Source: Helichrysum umbraculigerum (lineage: Eukaryota; Streptophyta; Magnoliopsida; Asterales; Asteraceae). From it: 64,000 nucleotides of DNA. Within the stretch, counting starts at the first letter, position 1. Each line of letters starts with the position of its first letter. A program made the position numbers and the translations under genes. Shown in pieces: positions 22,310 to 35,995 of the stretch. The notes under the pieces were generated by a model. The model made no database searches. It saw only the letters and a program-made list of their open reading frames with translations, and was not told the DNA's origin. The stretch spans positions 7,325,001 to 7,389,000 of the forward strand of contig CATIUR010000006.1 in assembly GCA_949592205.1 (NCBI GenBank). Direction: 5' to 3'.

Positions 22310-24130
22310 TGTAACATCCCCAAATCGGGCCTAGAAGAAAAAGGTATTTTCTTTAAATTATTTATGCGATTTATAATTTTACCTGTGTTTGATTTTTAAA
22401 TTTAATAGGTAAATGAGCCTCAGGAAATATTGTGACTATTAAAATGTTAGCTGTTTTAGATAACTTTAGGTAACGGTAAAATAAAATAATTTTCTCGCAT
22501 TTGAAATTGAGGTTCCAGACAATAGGTCAAAAGGGGTATAATATTTACACTGAAAAATAAGGATGAGTCGGTTTAATAAAGTAGGTACCGACCTAAATTT
22601 TTATCCTATTTCTTTGTTCTTCATTGTTGTATCAAATCCTCTCAAACATTCACACACATAGTTAGTGATTAATTCATCAAGTTAAATCAAGATTGAAGAT
22701 TGAAGTCTTAATATCATCATCATCATCTTGATAATCATCTTCTTGTTCATTATCATGTAAGTAAGTTCTTGTTTAACCTAAATGAATGAATTAGGTTATA
22801 TGTGAATTTAGTTGAATTAGATGGATTTGATGCTTGAATACTTGTTGTATGATACTATAAGATAATATTGGAAGTTTGTGTAACCTCTGGAATAACTCAA
22901 ATCTGAGTTTGATGATGATATTGTGGTAAAAATGGAGTTAGGGTTCGTGCAGGTTGGTGCAGGTGATTTTGGGCATACGAACGCGATCCCACCACCTTGA
23001 GCTGGATCGCGTTACATAGTTATAAACTGAAATTTTTCGCATTTTCTTGTGAACGCGATCCTGACCCATTAACCGGATCGCGTTGCTCAGTAGTTTTTGG
23101 TAACAGAAAAATTTTGTGAAGGGGAACGCGATCCCGAACCTCTGACCCGGATCGCGTTTGTCTTTGTTATTTTGACAAATTTGATGTTTTGTGAAATTGT
23201 TAGAATTCAATACTTAAATCATTTATCCATTGATATTTCTTGATTATTGATGTAAGTATTTAAGTATAGATATAATTTGAATTATGAAACAAGTTATTAA
23301 CTTGTGTTTTGATTGTGTTTACAGAGGCACCGAAGACTCAATAAAATAAGATCTTTGAGTTTGGAGACTGAAACGAGACAGGTGAGTGGACTGGTTCTCA
23401 CAGTTTAATTTTGGTGTTAACAGTTAGTTACATCAATTTTAAGTTGATAGTATTGATTGAATTATTGATAAGTTGATGATAGAATGATTGATCGTACTAG
23501 TTGATTTATAGATTGATTGATTTCTAGTGAATGATTCCATGATAGGTTGGAATGATAGAGGTCAATTATGTTGGGTTTAGTCGCTATAGGTTAATCTTTA
23601 TGGGTTGGATGAACATTCGTTGTGAATTAGTCCATATTGATTAAAGATAGCATTAAACTATCGGTAAAATCTCTGTATTGGCCTGCAGTTGATTATTAAG
23701 TGTTCTTGGAGTGCCACCGCGGACTGAGGGTATCTCAAGAACCACCGATCCTCTGTTTGATAGTTTATTTTAGTTGATTGTTGTGATTGATTGTTATGCT
23801 AAGTTAGATTGTAAGACTTAGTGTACTCACTTAGCTTCGTGCTAATTCCCCACCATAATCTTGCAGGTTAACTTTTGAGATTTTTGGACTTGTGATGATG
23901 ACTTGAAGAAGTGTTTGACAGCTGGAACTCTGATCGTTTTGATAATACCATGTTTTGTTAAATAACACCCAGTCGATAATTATCGTTTGTAACTATATCT
24001 AAAATTTAGAACATACGTAATGTTTTAGTTGGTGAAATCGTGACATCTATGTATATATTATATATGGGATTTGCGCTTCCGAATTAAAAAAAAAAAAAAA
24101 AAAAAATGTCTTAAATCGTGGGGTGTTATA
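22310..24130 (+). mobile_element. Tekay/Del-like chromovirus 3' LTR
   Basis: 1821 bp, starting TGTAACATCCCC and ending GGGGTGTTATA, the same odd TG...TA ends as the LTRs of the full element at 29209-37966. A TATA-like motif lies near 22536. A GTAAGT donor (22757), acceptor (23324), AG/GTGAGT donor (23382) and CAG/G acceptor (23866) suggest two leader introns. An A-run lies at 24087-24108. Confidence 0.85.
22975..23160. repeat. CG-rich inverted repeat cassette (AACGCGATCC)
   Basis: Three units, each AACGCGATCC followed after 11-15 bases by GGATCGCGTT. They can form hairpins. They lie inside the proposed first leader intron of the LTR. Confidence 0.8.
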
Positions 24131-24860
24131 CTACTTCTTGAACAACTATTGGGTCCTACTGACATGGACCAGACCCTACTGACATGGGTCTAGGGACACT
24201 GACACTCCCTACTATTTGAACCCTACTGACTTGGGTACTCGATCCAACTGACTTGGATCAGGGATACTGACTTTCCCTACTATTCTGGTTTTACCCTTCT
24301 GACTTGGGTACTCGATCCTACTGACTAGGATCAGGGATACTGACTTTCCTACGAAACATGTTATAGGATACTGACATTCCTACGAAAAACAACTATTAGA
24401 AATACTGACATTCCTACTATAACTTATACTGAAATTTGGGCGACATCCCAACGAAACACATCTCGGATTAGGATACGTACTTTCCTACAAAACATACTTG
24501 GAAATAGGATACTACTTTCCTACAACTACTAGGATACGAACTTTCCTACAAACAACTACTTGCAAACGTATTTGGTTTAGCGAACTGTACTTGCAAACAT
24601 AAAACCTGTGACTTCACTCAACCATGTGTTGACTTTTTACTATGTTTTTCAGGGAATTAGCAGCATACGTAAGCACCGCCTGCACATATGGAACTCTAGG
24701 CGACCCGCGAAGCTTTTAGGATGCCAACTTTTTGAAACATATGGATTTCTTTTGTATAACTAATCTGTTTTTAGTCATATTTACGAAATTCACTTTTGTA
24801 CAACTTAACTACTTATACGATTCGATGAATCGTAAACTTTATAACTATTACTCTTGGCAT

Positions 24861-24921
<61 letters not shown>

Positions 24922-25031
24922 ATGTTGTAATCATATGCTCTGATACGTATGCATGTACGTTGTATACGTGGCACCCCCAGCTTATACCAATGCTTCCGCT
25001 AACTGAAATCAACGAATTTGGGGGTGTTACA
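24131..25031 (+). mobile_element. 3' part of another chromovirus LTR
   Basis: Ends GGGGGTGTTACA and contains a CAG/G acceptor at 24652, like the complete LTRs in this window. Its 5' part is missing where the LTR at 22310-24130 ends. It includes a (TA)n tract at 24864-24918. Confidence 0.6.
24150..24560. repeat. Irregular tandem repeat (ACTGACTTTCCTAC)
   Basis: More than ten spaced copies of short motifs such as CTACTGACTTGG and GATACTGACTTTCCTAC, inside the LTR fragment. Confidence 0.7.
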
Positions 25032-25463
25032 TTAGTAAAGCGTTTAGGGTTTAAGGTTTAGGGTTAGGGTTTAGTGTTGGAGGTTTGGGGTTTCGGGGCG
25101 AAACCCCAAACCCCAAACCCCAAACCCAAAACCCTAAACCATAACCCCTAAACCCCAAACCCTAAACCCTAAACCCTAAACGCAACACTTTAACACGTGT
25201 GTTAGTAAATGTGAACCCTACATAAAAAGATGGAAAAAAATTTCGTCGAAAGTATTCCTTGAGGGACGGCAAATCGAAGAGGAGAAAACGCTGAATTAAA
25301 TGGTGCAATTTTCATAATTTTTCGATTTGTCGTTTGTGAGATAATTGATGTTGGGGGTAAATGGGTTTTGCACATATGAAGCATTCTCTTTGTACACATG
25401 GCACAATATCATTAGTTCCCCCATTCTCACACAAATTCCTATTCTCATTTGAACCCCACCCCA
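25032..25463. mobile_element. Truncated foldback element with telomere-like core
   Basis: A core of TTTAGGG/CCCTAAA-like repeats arranged as an inverted repeat around TTTCGGGGCGAAA (about 25040-25185), followed by one arm (25195-25463) containing CTTGAGGGACGGCAAATCG and ending CTCATTTGAACCCCACCCCAT. The same arm occurs twice, inverted, in the intact copy at 45727-46544. The left arm here is lost where an LTR fragment begins. Confidence 0.7.
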
Positions 25464-25769
25464 TAAAACAAATCACACTTACATATTTCAGTAAAACATA
25501 TACATAGCAATCATGTAGGGGATTCTTCCTAGCCAAAAATTTTAATCAAAAGATAAGCGTTACAATTTAAAAAATGTGAAGGATCGACATGAAACTTAAT
25601 CTAACACTAAAACATGAAAGACTAAGTGTAAACACATGACATGCCACGTGTATATGGACCACATTAATAACCAAGCCTCTGACGCTAAATCAAAGCAAAT
25701 CAAATAGACCCAAACAATAATCCACTGTAATCGCATAATGAGATAATCAACTACATGACACACAACTCC
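25464..25769. other. No gene recognised
   Basis: Between the foldback arm and a LINE scrap; nothing recognisable. Confidence 0.35.
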
Positions 25770-25970
25770 CTGGAAATCTTATATCCCTCCATAATGCAGA
25801 GAGCTCGAGCACAATATCTAAACCTGAATGAGAACAACTTCAAGTCACTTGCACCACAGATCTTTTGCCTTTGCCAAAGAATCGATTATTGTGCTCTTGC
25901 CAAATAAAATAAGCAGAAGAAGTCAAGACGAGACGAGCATCAACATGAGCAACATTCTTCGTGTAACGTA
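25770..25970 (-). pseudogene. LINE 3' remnant
   Basis: On the minus strand one frame reads ARLVLTSSAYFIWQEHNNRFF near 25870-25940, the motif at the C-terminus of plant L1-type LINE reverse transcriptases (zf-RVT region). The frame then hits a stop. No tail or target duplication was found. Confidence 0.5.
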
Positions 25971-26386
25971 TGTGGTTTTTACCTCATGATTTAAAATCAT
26001 TTTATAGGAAAAAAAACTATTAAAGTACATTTTCTACATAAGCATCTCTATACATATACAATGCCTATCTCTTCATTAAGGCTCTTCTTCCATTTATCTT
26101 CTTGAGCAACTTAAATATGATTATACCTGATATAGACGCAATAAATGCGTAAGCTTAATGGCTTATTAAGCACATGCGATATCTATTAAAATATCACATA
26201 TAATCATGCCATGACAATGCTCCTCCTAGCAACAACACCGCAAATCAATCTTTTTAGAATCTTATTCATTTCCATATTCATCATATAAAACAAGAACTAA
26301 TCAACATCAACACTCTGATTTGAGATCCACAAACATAAATCTGAAACCAAATCAACACTAATAAACACAACCTTTAACCAATATTT
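25971..26386. other. No gene recognised
   Basis: AT-rich sequence up to the AAAAA target duplication (26387-26391) of the next solo LTR. Confidence 0.35.
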
Positions 26387-27639
26387 AAAAATGTCGCACC
26401 CCCAAATTCATATAGCGGAAGCAAAGCACGGGGCACGACTAATCACGTATCATAATACCAAGATTACATTGAACGACCACTATATGCAACGTTTGTAAAA
26501 CAGTTTCGAAATATTACATTAATATCCAAAAGTATACAATAGCTGCGAGTTCGCAGAAATAAAATCCTGAAGATTCTAGTACATAACAGCTATTACAAAA
26601 GTAATGTAAGAAAATCTCCAAATATGTAATGCATGCGACTCGAGCTAGCAAGCAATCATGTGGGCAACCCTACTGTTGCTGAGTACCTGAGAATACATTA
26701 CTAAAAGGTCAACCGAAAGGTTGGTGACTCTCATAGGTTTACAGTAAATAATAGTTGTGAACACAATATAATATAAATATTACACAAATGTAATAAAGTG
26801 GATATACAATTGTGATGAGCATCATAGTTGAAGCTTAACAGTCGGTAAGGTACAACCAAGTACCAGGTAATTTTCCCCCGTGAGTGCTAATCCAAAACAC
26901 TCATGTGTAACAAGTATGATACGCCCGTTTATACAGTGCGGTTCGTGGTAGTGCGTGCTACCCCGGGCGGGGATTGTCAGTCCCAAATGGATCCATTTAC
27001 TAATAATCGCGCTTAAGTCGATAACTAACAACTATGATTATGAGGCCTTCAGTTTTTTTATAACGTGACTCATGCAATCTGTATATCAGTAAATCAGTAC
27101 ATGTGTTCAAGTAAAATAAGTAATGCATCTCACCCCAAAGTAAAAAAAAGTAAAAGGCGGGGCTATGAGACTCACCTGAGTCTAGTAAGCTACGTTTGTG
27201 TAATCAAACAAATATCTGAAATATAAGTCTGTAAGTATATATGTTGGTTCTCCGAACCCCGCAACCTTCGAGCGTCCTAAATGCGTAAGGTTGTAAGTAA
27301 GTAAGTAGGTGTGTGGATATCTCAAAAGACGTACTATCTATGCTAGTTGTCCACTCAACTAGGTAATGTCTAAGTGTTTGTTTGTATGAGTGTAATCGTC
27401 TGTGTTTGTAGTTTGTGAACGTGTGCAGCCCGTTGGTGACGGTTTGTAATAATAATCCAAAGTATTATATTTATGTGTTTCGTTGTATTGTATACTTATA
27501 AAAGTATATTCCGTATGTTTGTCACTTATATCAAAGTTTATGTATTTCATGTACGAATTACATCGTATAAAATTTGGTTGTTGAAAGTGTTTAACGCTTA
27601 GTGTAAATGTATTTTTCAATCTTCTGTTATTATATCCGA

Positions 27640-27668
27640 AAGTATGTATATGTATTTATATCCGAAAA

Positions 27669-27744
<76 letters not shown>

Positions 27745-27749
27745 AAAGT

Positions 27750-27792
<43 letters not shown>

Positions 27793-27915
27793 TCCAAAAG
27801 TATACATGCGTTTGTATCCGAAAGTTGGAGTCCGAAAGTGTAGATATTCGAAATTTAGGGTAAAAAATACTATTTATCCGAAAGTGTTACCAAAATCCGA
27901 AAGTCAAACTTTCGG
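27640..27915. repeat. (TA)n with TCCGAAAGT repeats
   Basis: Two long TA tracts (about 27671-27740 and 27752-27788) embedded in at least seven spaced copies of TCCGAAAGT. It occupies the same LTR position as the 27 bp array in solo LTR B. The open frames here are only Tyr/Ile runs. Confidence 0.85.
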
Positions 27916-29208
27916 AGTCAAAATCAGACTCATTTTGGGACCTCGATTTGACTTAGTAGACGTTATCAAAAAATACAGAAAACAATGACGAGTGTTCCCC
28001 TATGTCTTAGCTATTTTCTATAAATTTTCCATAATTTTTAGGCATCTAGAAGTCGACTAAATAAATTGGTGAATCCCCTGAGGTCCAAAATTGACCAATC
28101 CGGATACCAGTTTACATATCTAATTTTCTAGCCAAATCCGTGTATTTCTAGGAGATGCTATAAAAGAACTTTTTAAATTTAACATAATTTGTGAGATTTT
28201 GGCACAAACCTCATGTATTTTAGATGTGTGTAGCTCGAGATATAGTCTCGAGAAGTTGATGTAAATTTCTGTCAACCGAGACAGAAAGTATATGTTATCG
28301 GAGAAACGAGTTTTTGAGTAGTAAACGGAGTCGAAAAGTCACGAGACTAATTTTGTTGGAAAGCTAACTTATTATACTTCATTTTAGAGCCAATATTCTT
28401 CATTTTTAGTTGAGAAATGATGTCGAAATAATTATATGAAAGTGTCCTTATTTTCCGTCCAGAAAGACAACAACCATTTTGTTTTTCGTAAGTGCGTTTC
28501 GACATGGTTTTTGGACATGATTTCATTAAGTGGACAAGTAAACATGTAAATAGAGGTAATCCAAGTAAATCTAACAAGGGAAAAGTGATTCTTACAAAGG
28601 AATGATGAATCTAGAACCGGAAATGAGAAGAGGAGGCGATGGGCTTCGTTTCCTTGTTTTTCTCTTCAAGAACCGATGGTGGATGATGATGGTTGTGATG
28701 GGGGTTGATGGTGGTGATAGAGGCTGATCTCTAGCAGTTTTAGAGAGAAGAAAGGGGGAAGAGAGAAGGTAGAGGGAGTGAGGAGGTTGAGTGAGGGAAT
28801 GAATGAATGAGTATGGGTTGTGTTTTGTTGTTTAAGTCAACAAAAGGGAGAGGGGAGGGGCTAAAGGGGGCATGGGCCGCAGATTTTGTGGGTCCCACCC
28901 ACATGTGGGTGATTAAATCTTGTTCCCAAAGTTACGTATCACGCGGTGTCCGTTTACCCGTTCGTTTTACGTTTTAATTAATTGTGTAACGTTTTTAAAC
29001 GTTTTATTTGTACGCGTGTAATCGGGATATTTTTACTCGAAGTATTTTATCAAAATACTTAATATTGAGTTATAAAATTATAACTTAGGTTTATTTCGTT
29101 TGTCGGACGCTCGCGCATTTTTGTTGCGTACGGTGTGTTTTATACGATATGTAATACGTGTAATATATTTTCGTAATATATTCGAGTAAATAATGTTTGT
29201 TTGGATAA

Positions 29209-31181
29209 TATAACACCCCATATTTTCAAAACATTCTTTTTTTTTTTTTTAAGACAACCTGGAAGCGTTATCCCATTCAACAACATTTACATATAAGGTA
29301 ACATCAAAAGTTAGTTATTACACGTACTATCATTAAGTTATTTCATTACAAACCCAAATACTAGTGGTGTTATTTATACAAACGTTTACGTCAAAACAAA
29401 AGTAATCAAGAGTGCCCAGCTTGTCAAACATTTCACCCAAAACCTCTCAACCGAGCATAAGCAAACATAACCTGCAAAAGTGAGGTGGGGGATTAGCACG
29501 AAGCTAAGTGAATAACGATTCTAACAATCTAACTTAGCATAAACAATCAACTCACAACAATCAACTAATAGTAACAATCAAATTAGAGGATCGGTGGTTC
29601 TTGAGGTACCCTCAGCCCGCGGATGGCCCACCAAGAACACTTATAATCCACTGCAGGCCAATACAGAGATTTTACCGATAGTTCAATGCTATCTTTAATC
29701 AATATGGACGAATTCACAACGAATGTTCATCAATACCATAAGGATTAACCTATAGCACTAAACCCAACCGAAATTGACCTCTATCATTCCAACCTATCAT
29801 GGAATGAGTCACTAGCAATCAATCATTTAACCGCAATCAACTTGACAATAATTCAATAATATCAATCTACTTAAAATTGATGTAACTAAATTGTTAACAC
29901 CAATTTAAACTGTGAGAACCAGTCACTCACCTGTCTCGTTTCAAGCTTCACTCAAAGATCTAATTTTATTGAGTCGTGGTCGGATCTGAAATACAAAAGA
30001 ATTCCAAGTCAATCCTCACATTACATTATATATAACTTAATATTAACAATCAAACAAGTATTAAGTTATATAAACATATTATGCAAGCAAATATCACATT
30101 ATAAAGCTTAAAATATAGCATTCAGTCCAGCCCAAGGAATCCGTCCGGATTCAAGGGAATCCGCCCGGATTCAGACAGAATCCGCCGGATTCAACATGAA
30201 TCCGCCGGATTCCCGACCTCATTTCAGCTCCAATTTTGACCAGAATTCATTCTTGGGAATCCGTTCTGGAATACGATCCGGAATACGCCGGATTCACTTA
30301 ATCCCGTTTACCCATTTTACCCGGAATCCGCCGGATTCAAAGGAATCCGACCGGATTCCCTGGTTTTTCAGTACCTGCACAGATCATTTCCTGCACAATT
30401 GCAACTACGAACCAAAAATCACAAATCGACCAAACAGAGTTCTAAACACGAATTTTTACCATTCTTTGGTCACAACAACTCATACTAACATCATATAACA
30501 ATAGTTCAAGCATCAATTCATCACAAATTCAATCAATCACCTATAACCTAACTTATACACATTCAAACTAAAACTCAAGAAATCTATCAATTTCTTTAGG
30601 TAACAATCATGTAATCAACTTAACAAAGCTAAGTGATCATCATACAACTATTACTAAAGCTTTACAAACTCTAATTTACATCATTCAAACAATTCATCCA
30701 ATTTCCTCTTTTAGGTTAAACAAAGTTTAAACTTACCAAATAAGGAGCAAGAAGATGATATGATGAGCTTATGATTCAATCTTCAATCTTGTTTAAGTCT
30801 TGCAATGATCACTAGCAATTTGGTGTGGGTGATTTTGTTTGAGAGGGAGTTGAGAAACACACATGAAGAACACACAAGAAAGTTGGGGAATTAATTTAGG
30901 TCGGCCTCTTTTCTTTCATTTAAACTGACTCACACCTCACACAGTGTAATATTATACCCCTTTTTGACCTATTGTCTGGAACCTCAATTTCAAATGCGAT
31001 AAAATTATATTATTTTACCGTCACCTGAGTTTATTTAAAACAAACTATAATTCACTAGTCACAATATTTCCTGAGGCTCATTTACCTATAAATTTCATAA
31101 TCAAACACAAATACAATTAAATATCACAATTAAATATAAAGAATTACCTGTTTCTCCTAGACTCGATTTGGGGATGTTACA
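29209..31181 (-). repeat. Chromovirus 3' LTR
   Basis: 1973 bp; on the minus strand starts TGTAACATCCCC and ends GGGGTGTTATA. It repeats 35996-37966 nearly perfectly (seen differences: A/T at 29466 and C/T near 30317, plus T-run length). Confidence 0.93.
30130..30365. repeat. Palindrome cassette (GAATCCG/CGGATTC)
   Basis: About eight copies of a 16-18 bp palindrome, GGAATCCGNNCGGATTC, in a short stretch of the LTR. The same cassette recurs at 36917-37150 in the other LTR. It lies inside the proposed first leader intron. Confidence 0.85.
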
Positions 31182-31196
31182 AATCTTCCCTCCTTA
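31182..31196 (-). other. Chromovirus polypurine tract
   Basis: AAGGAGGGAAGATT on the minus strand directly before the 3' LTR. Confidence 0.75.
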
Positions 31197-34100
31197 AGAA
31201 GATTTCGTCCCCGAAATCTCACTAGACATAAACAAACTAGGATATCTAGTTCTCATACTCTCTTCGGTTTCCCATGTTAAATCTGCACCCAAGCTATGCT
31301 TCCACTTAACTAATACCATCGGGATTTCTTTTCTACGCAACTTTGTCACTTTTTTATCTAAAAGCTCAATAGGTTCTTCCACCAATTTCTTACTTGGGTC
31401 AACTCTAAGATCTTGCAAAGGAAGGATTTGAGATTGATCCTCCACATTGCACTTTCTTAAATAACAGACATTAAACGTATCATGAATACCAGCTAATTCA
31501 GGAGGAAGTTCCAAAGAAACTGATTGGTCATTAATTACTTGCCGAACTTTAAATGGACCAATATAACGAGGAGCTAACTTTCCACGCTTACCAAATCTAA
31601 TAACACCCTTCCACGGAGAAACTTTCAAATATACAAGTTCACCTTCAACAAAAACAACGGGTCGTCTACGTGGATCAGCATACTGTTTCTGCCTATCCCT
31701 AGTTGCTTTCAATTTCTCACGTGCAACTTTAACTTTATCAGCTGTAATCTGGACTATATCGGGACCCGCAAACTGCTTTTCTCCAGCTTCTAACCAACAT
31801 GTAGGAGTTCTACAACGTCGGCCATACAACATTTCGTACGGTGGCATACCAATACTAGAATGATAAGAGTTGTTATACGCAAATTCTATCAAAGGCAAGT
31901 GTGAATCCCAAGAACCGCCATACTCAAGTACACAAGCTCTTAACATATCTTCTAGAGTCTGAATAGTACGTTGCAAACTGAGATTAATTCGGGTACCTAA
32001 TTCACGCTGCAAACTTTGCCAGAAACCAGAAACAAACCGAGAATCTCTATCGGACACAATAGATAAAGGAATACCATGTCTTATAACAATCTCATTAATA
32101 TACAAAAGAGATAACCGCATCAAAGAAGCAGTCTCACTGGTGGCAAGAAAATGGGCACTTTTTGTCAAACGATCTACAATGACCCAAATCATATCATTCC
32201 CTTTCTGTGTACGAGGCAACTTGGTAACAAAATCCATAGTGATATGTTCCCACTTCCACTCCGGAATATCCAACTGTTTTAATGTACCATAAGGTTTCTG
32301 ATGTTCTGCTTTTACTTGGGAACATATGTGGCAAGTTTCAACCATTCTAGCAACATCGGTTTTCATCGTCGGCCACCAATATAACGGTTTCAAATCATTA
32401 TACATTTTCGTACTCCCTGGATGTACTGACAACCTCGATTTGTGTGCCTCAGTCAATATCAAATCCCGAAGTCCCCTAATCAATGGAACCCAAACTCGAG
32501 ACTGAAAAGTTTTCAACCCCCGAGAATCATCAACCAATAAATCTTTCCTTTTCAACAAAATCTCGGATTTCAAATTTTGATTTAACAACGCTTCTAACTG
32601 TGCAGCTTTCAACTGAGAAATCAAATCAGAAGATATTTCCAAGCGCATAAAATAGACTCGATTAGAAAATACCTTTCGACTTAAAGCATCAGCTACTACA
32701 TTAGCTTTGCCTCGATGATATCGGATTTCACAGTCATAGTCCTTAATCAATTCCAACCAACGGCGCTGTCTCATATTAAGCTCTTTCTGAGAAAACATGT
32801 ACTGGAGGCTTTTATGATCTGTACATACAATGCATTTGGTACCGTATAAATAATGTCTCCAGATTTTTAAAGAAACACCACAGCTGCAAGTTCCAAATCG
32901 TGTGTAGGATAATTTCTTTCATGAGTTTTGAGCTGACGAGAAGCATACGCAATAACACGATCACATTGCATTAAAACTGCACCCAACCCAGCATGCGAAG
33001 CATCACAATAAACTACAAAACCCTCAGAACCATCAGGAAGTGCTAACACTGGAGCTTGACACAACAACTGCTTAAGAGTCTGAAAAGAAGATTCTTGTTG
33101 ATCACCCCACTGAAACTTAACATCTTTCCTAGTCAATCGAGTCAACGGACCAGCAATTTTAGAAAAATTTTGGATAAATTTCCGATAATACCCAGCTAAA
33201 CCAAGGAAACTTTTAATCTCAGAAGGGGATTTAGGAGCATTCCAATTCATAACAGCTTCTACCTTAGAAGGATCTACTTTAACTCCATCATTACAAATGA
33301 TATGACCAAGAAATTGCACCTCTCGAAGCCAGAATTCACATTTAGAAAATTTAGCGTAAAGATGTTCTCTTTTCAGAATTTCCAGAATCAACCTCAAATG
33401 ATGTTCATGCTCGGACTCAGACTTAGAATAAATCAATATATCGTCGATAAACACAATTACAAACTTGTCTAGAAAAGGTCGACATATTCGATTCATTAAA
33501 TCCATGAAAATAGCAGGGGCATTAGTCAATCCAAAAGGCATGACTAAAAACTCATAATGTCCGTACCTGGTGCGAAAAGCAGTTTTATAAACATCTTCCT
33601 CACGTACTCGCACCTGGTGATAACCGGATCTCAAATCAATCTTAGAAAAATAAGATGATCCTTGCAACTGGTCAAAGAGTTCATCAATTCTGGGCAAAGG
33701 GTATTTATTCTTCACTGTTCTCTTATTAAGTTCCCTATAATCAATACACATACGTAAAGTACCATCTTTCTTTTTCACAAACAATACCGGAGCACCCCAC
33801 GGGGAAGAACTCGGCCTTATAAACCCTTTATCTAACAATTCCTGAATCTGCCCCATCATTTCCTGAATTTCAGCTGGAGCTAATCTATAAGGAGACTTAG
33901 CTACCGGAGTCGAACCAGGAATCAAATCAATCTGATATTCTACTTCTCTTACAGGGGGCAAACCAGGCAATTCATCAGGGAACACCTCCGGGTATTCAGA
34001 AACCACCCGGATATCGGAAATGGATTTCTTTTCTAATTTAGTATCAACCACATAACACAAATAAGAATCACAGCCCTTGGCTAAAGATTTTCTAGCCTTC

Positions 34101-35824
34101 ATCACAGAAATCAACGGAATGTTACCCCTTTTCCGTTCCCCTCGAGCCACGACGTGAGACTTATCAGAGACGGGAATTTTTATAATCTTTCTATGACAAT
34201 CAATATTAGCTTTATTTAAGCTCAACCAATCCATACCGATAACCGCATCGAAACTCGGAATTGGCATTAACAGAAATGAAATCAGAAAGTTATGGCCCTC
34301 TATTAGTATACTAGCTCCAGTTACCGATGTGATAACAGGAACTACCTTACCATCAGCAATTTCAACTTCTAAAGGTTTCACAATCAAAGAGGGAATCAAT
34401 TTCAGTCTATCACAAAATTTCACAGATATAAACAAACAATTGGCACCAGAATCAAATAATACACGAGCCGGTACAGAATTTATGAGAAATGTACCCGTTA
34501 TAACGTCCTCCGTAGTGACAGCTTCATCCACTGTCATTTGAAAAGCTCGACTAGCAGCTACTGGTGGTACTTTCCTCTTTTGGCCGGAGGATGAGGAACC
34601 CTTAGCCATACCCATACTCTGTCTCTTAGCCTCTGTACCATCTCCAGCTCGATGCCCCTCTTTTTGACAATTCCAACACACGCTATTAGGAAACGTACAA
34701 TCCTTGGCAGCGTGTCCAAAAGTTCCACATTTAACACATCTTGAGGTTTGGGGAGTACAAGGACCATTATGTCTAGCTCGACATTTGTTACAGTAATTAC
34801 TATCCATTGGATTAAACCTTCTGTTCTGCTGACCACCTTGCCCCTTTTGTTTACTAGATGAATCTCCCCTTTGTTTCTGTGAATACCTTTCCTTATTCAT
34901 TAACCTTTTAGCTTGAATATCACCATCCACCGAACGAGCATAATCATACGCTTGTGAAAGAGAACCAGCTAATCTCACTGAAGTACGATAATCTGGAGGT
35001 AAAGTTTTCACAAAATGTTCAATCTGAGTTCTATCTGTCGGAACCCACTGTCTCACAAATCGTAATTTGTCAGAAAATTGCTTAATAAGCTCTTCAATCG
35101 ACATTTGATCCGTCTTTTGTAAGTCTAAAAACTCTTGTCTGATACGTGATAAGTTGTACTCTGAACAGAATTGCTTACAAACTTCGGCATGAAAGTCTGA
35201 CCATCTAATCATTTTGATTTGTTCCGATGTCAATGGAGCAGTTACAGCATCCCACCATGACATTGCTTGACCCTTTAACAGCTGAACCGCATATGGTACT
35301 TTATCTTTTTCTTCACAATGGCAAACTTCCAATTTTCGCTCCACATCACGTAACCAATCCAAAGTGTCAGTAGGATTAGTACTTCCAGAGAATGAAGAAG
35401 GATTGGTGGACATAAAAGTCTTAAGTGAACAACCCACTTTTAACTGCTGAAATGGAGGAATCGCATGTATATGATAACTAGGAAATCCAGAAGAAGGAAA
35501 AGGTACAGTAGCTTGATAACTATAACCTTGTTGCTGCTGCTGAGAAACAAAAGGTATAGATACTGGAATCCGCTCAAAAGATACAACAGGAGGAGTAGTA
35601 GGTATAACAGGTGGCTGATTAAGAATAGGCTGTCGAGAAGTCCCAGCCTATTCATTTTGTAATTCCAACACCCGATTCTCTAATCTCATAATATACTCTT
35701 GATCAGTTTCTATTTCCACGCCTCTTAGATTAGATATTCCATTATGCTCCTGATTTTCTGGTGTTGGTGCAGAAATTTGAGAGGCATTGTTAAGAGTATG
35801 GACAGGTTGCTCATTATCCGCCAT
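31194..35824 (-). pseudogene. Chromovirus gag-pol, broken
   Basis: From the ATG at 35824: gag, CCHC knuckle (CVKCGTFGHAAKDC), aspartic protease (LFDSGANCLF), RT (FIDDILIYS), RNase H, integrase (HHCC; DFVTKLPR; SDRDSRF) and a chromodomain-like tail (VLVKWKH). Lesions: TAG at 35648-35650 near the gag N-terminus; a one-base shift near 32855 in RNase H; a net ten-codon in-frame deletion near 31970 that removes the integrase segment carrying the catalytic glutamate; and a second zinc knuckle whose last cysteine is glycine (GHRAGDG). The original could not make active integrase in this state. Confidence 0.92.
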
Positions 35825-35980
35825 ATCTGAAATCACATCATATCTCAAAATTCGTTAATCATTAGTACTAGCAAACTAATTAAATTTCCTTTCCTAACTA
35901 ATCCCCATAACATGAAATGTTTGACCAACGGAACTAAGTTTAGGTATGAACACCTAGAATGTTCATTCCCCTAAACTTAT

Positions 35981-35992
35981 GCTCTGATACCA
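35981..35992 (-). other. Primer-binding site (initiator tRNA-Met)
   Basis: TGGTATCAGAGC on the minus strand, three bases after the 5' LTR end. Confidence 0.9.
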
Positions 35993-35995
35993 ACT

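Noticed and set aside
25040..25185. Interstitial telomere or ancient chromosome fusion
   Set aside because: The repeats are inverted around a centre and recur with the same arms at 45727-46544, which fits a transposon core better.
34329..34541. Plus-strand frames over chromovirus gag-pol
   Set aside because: Antisense shadows of the retroelement coding sequence.
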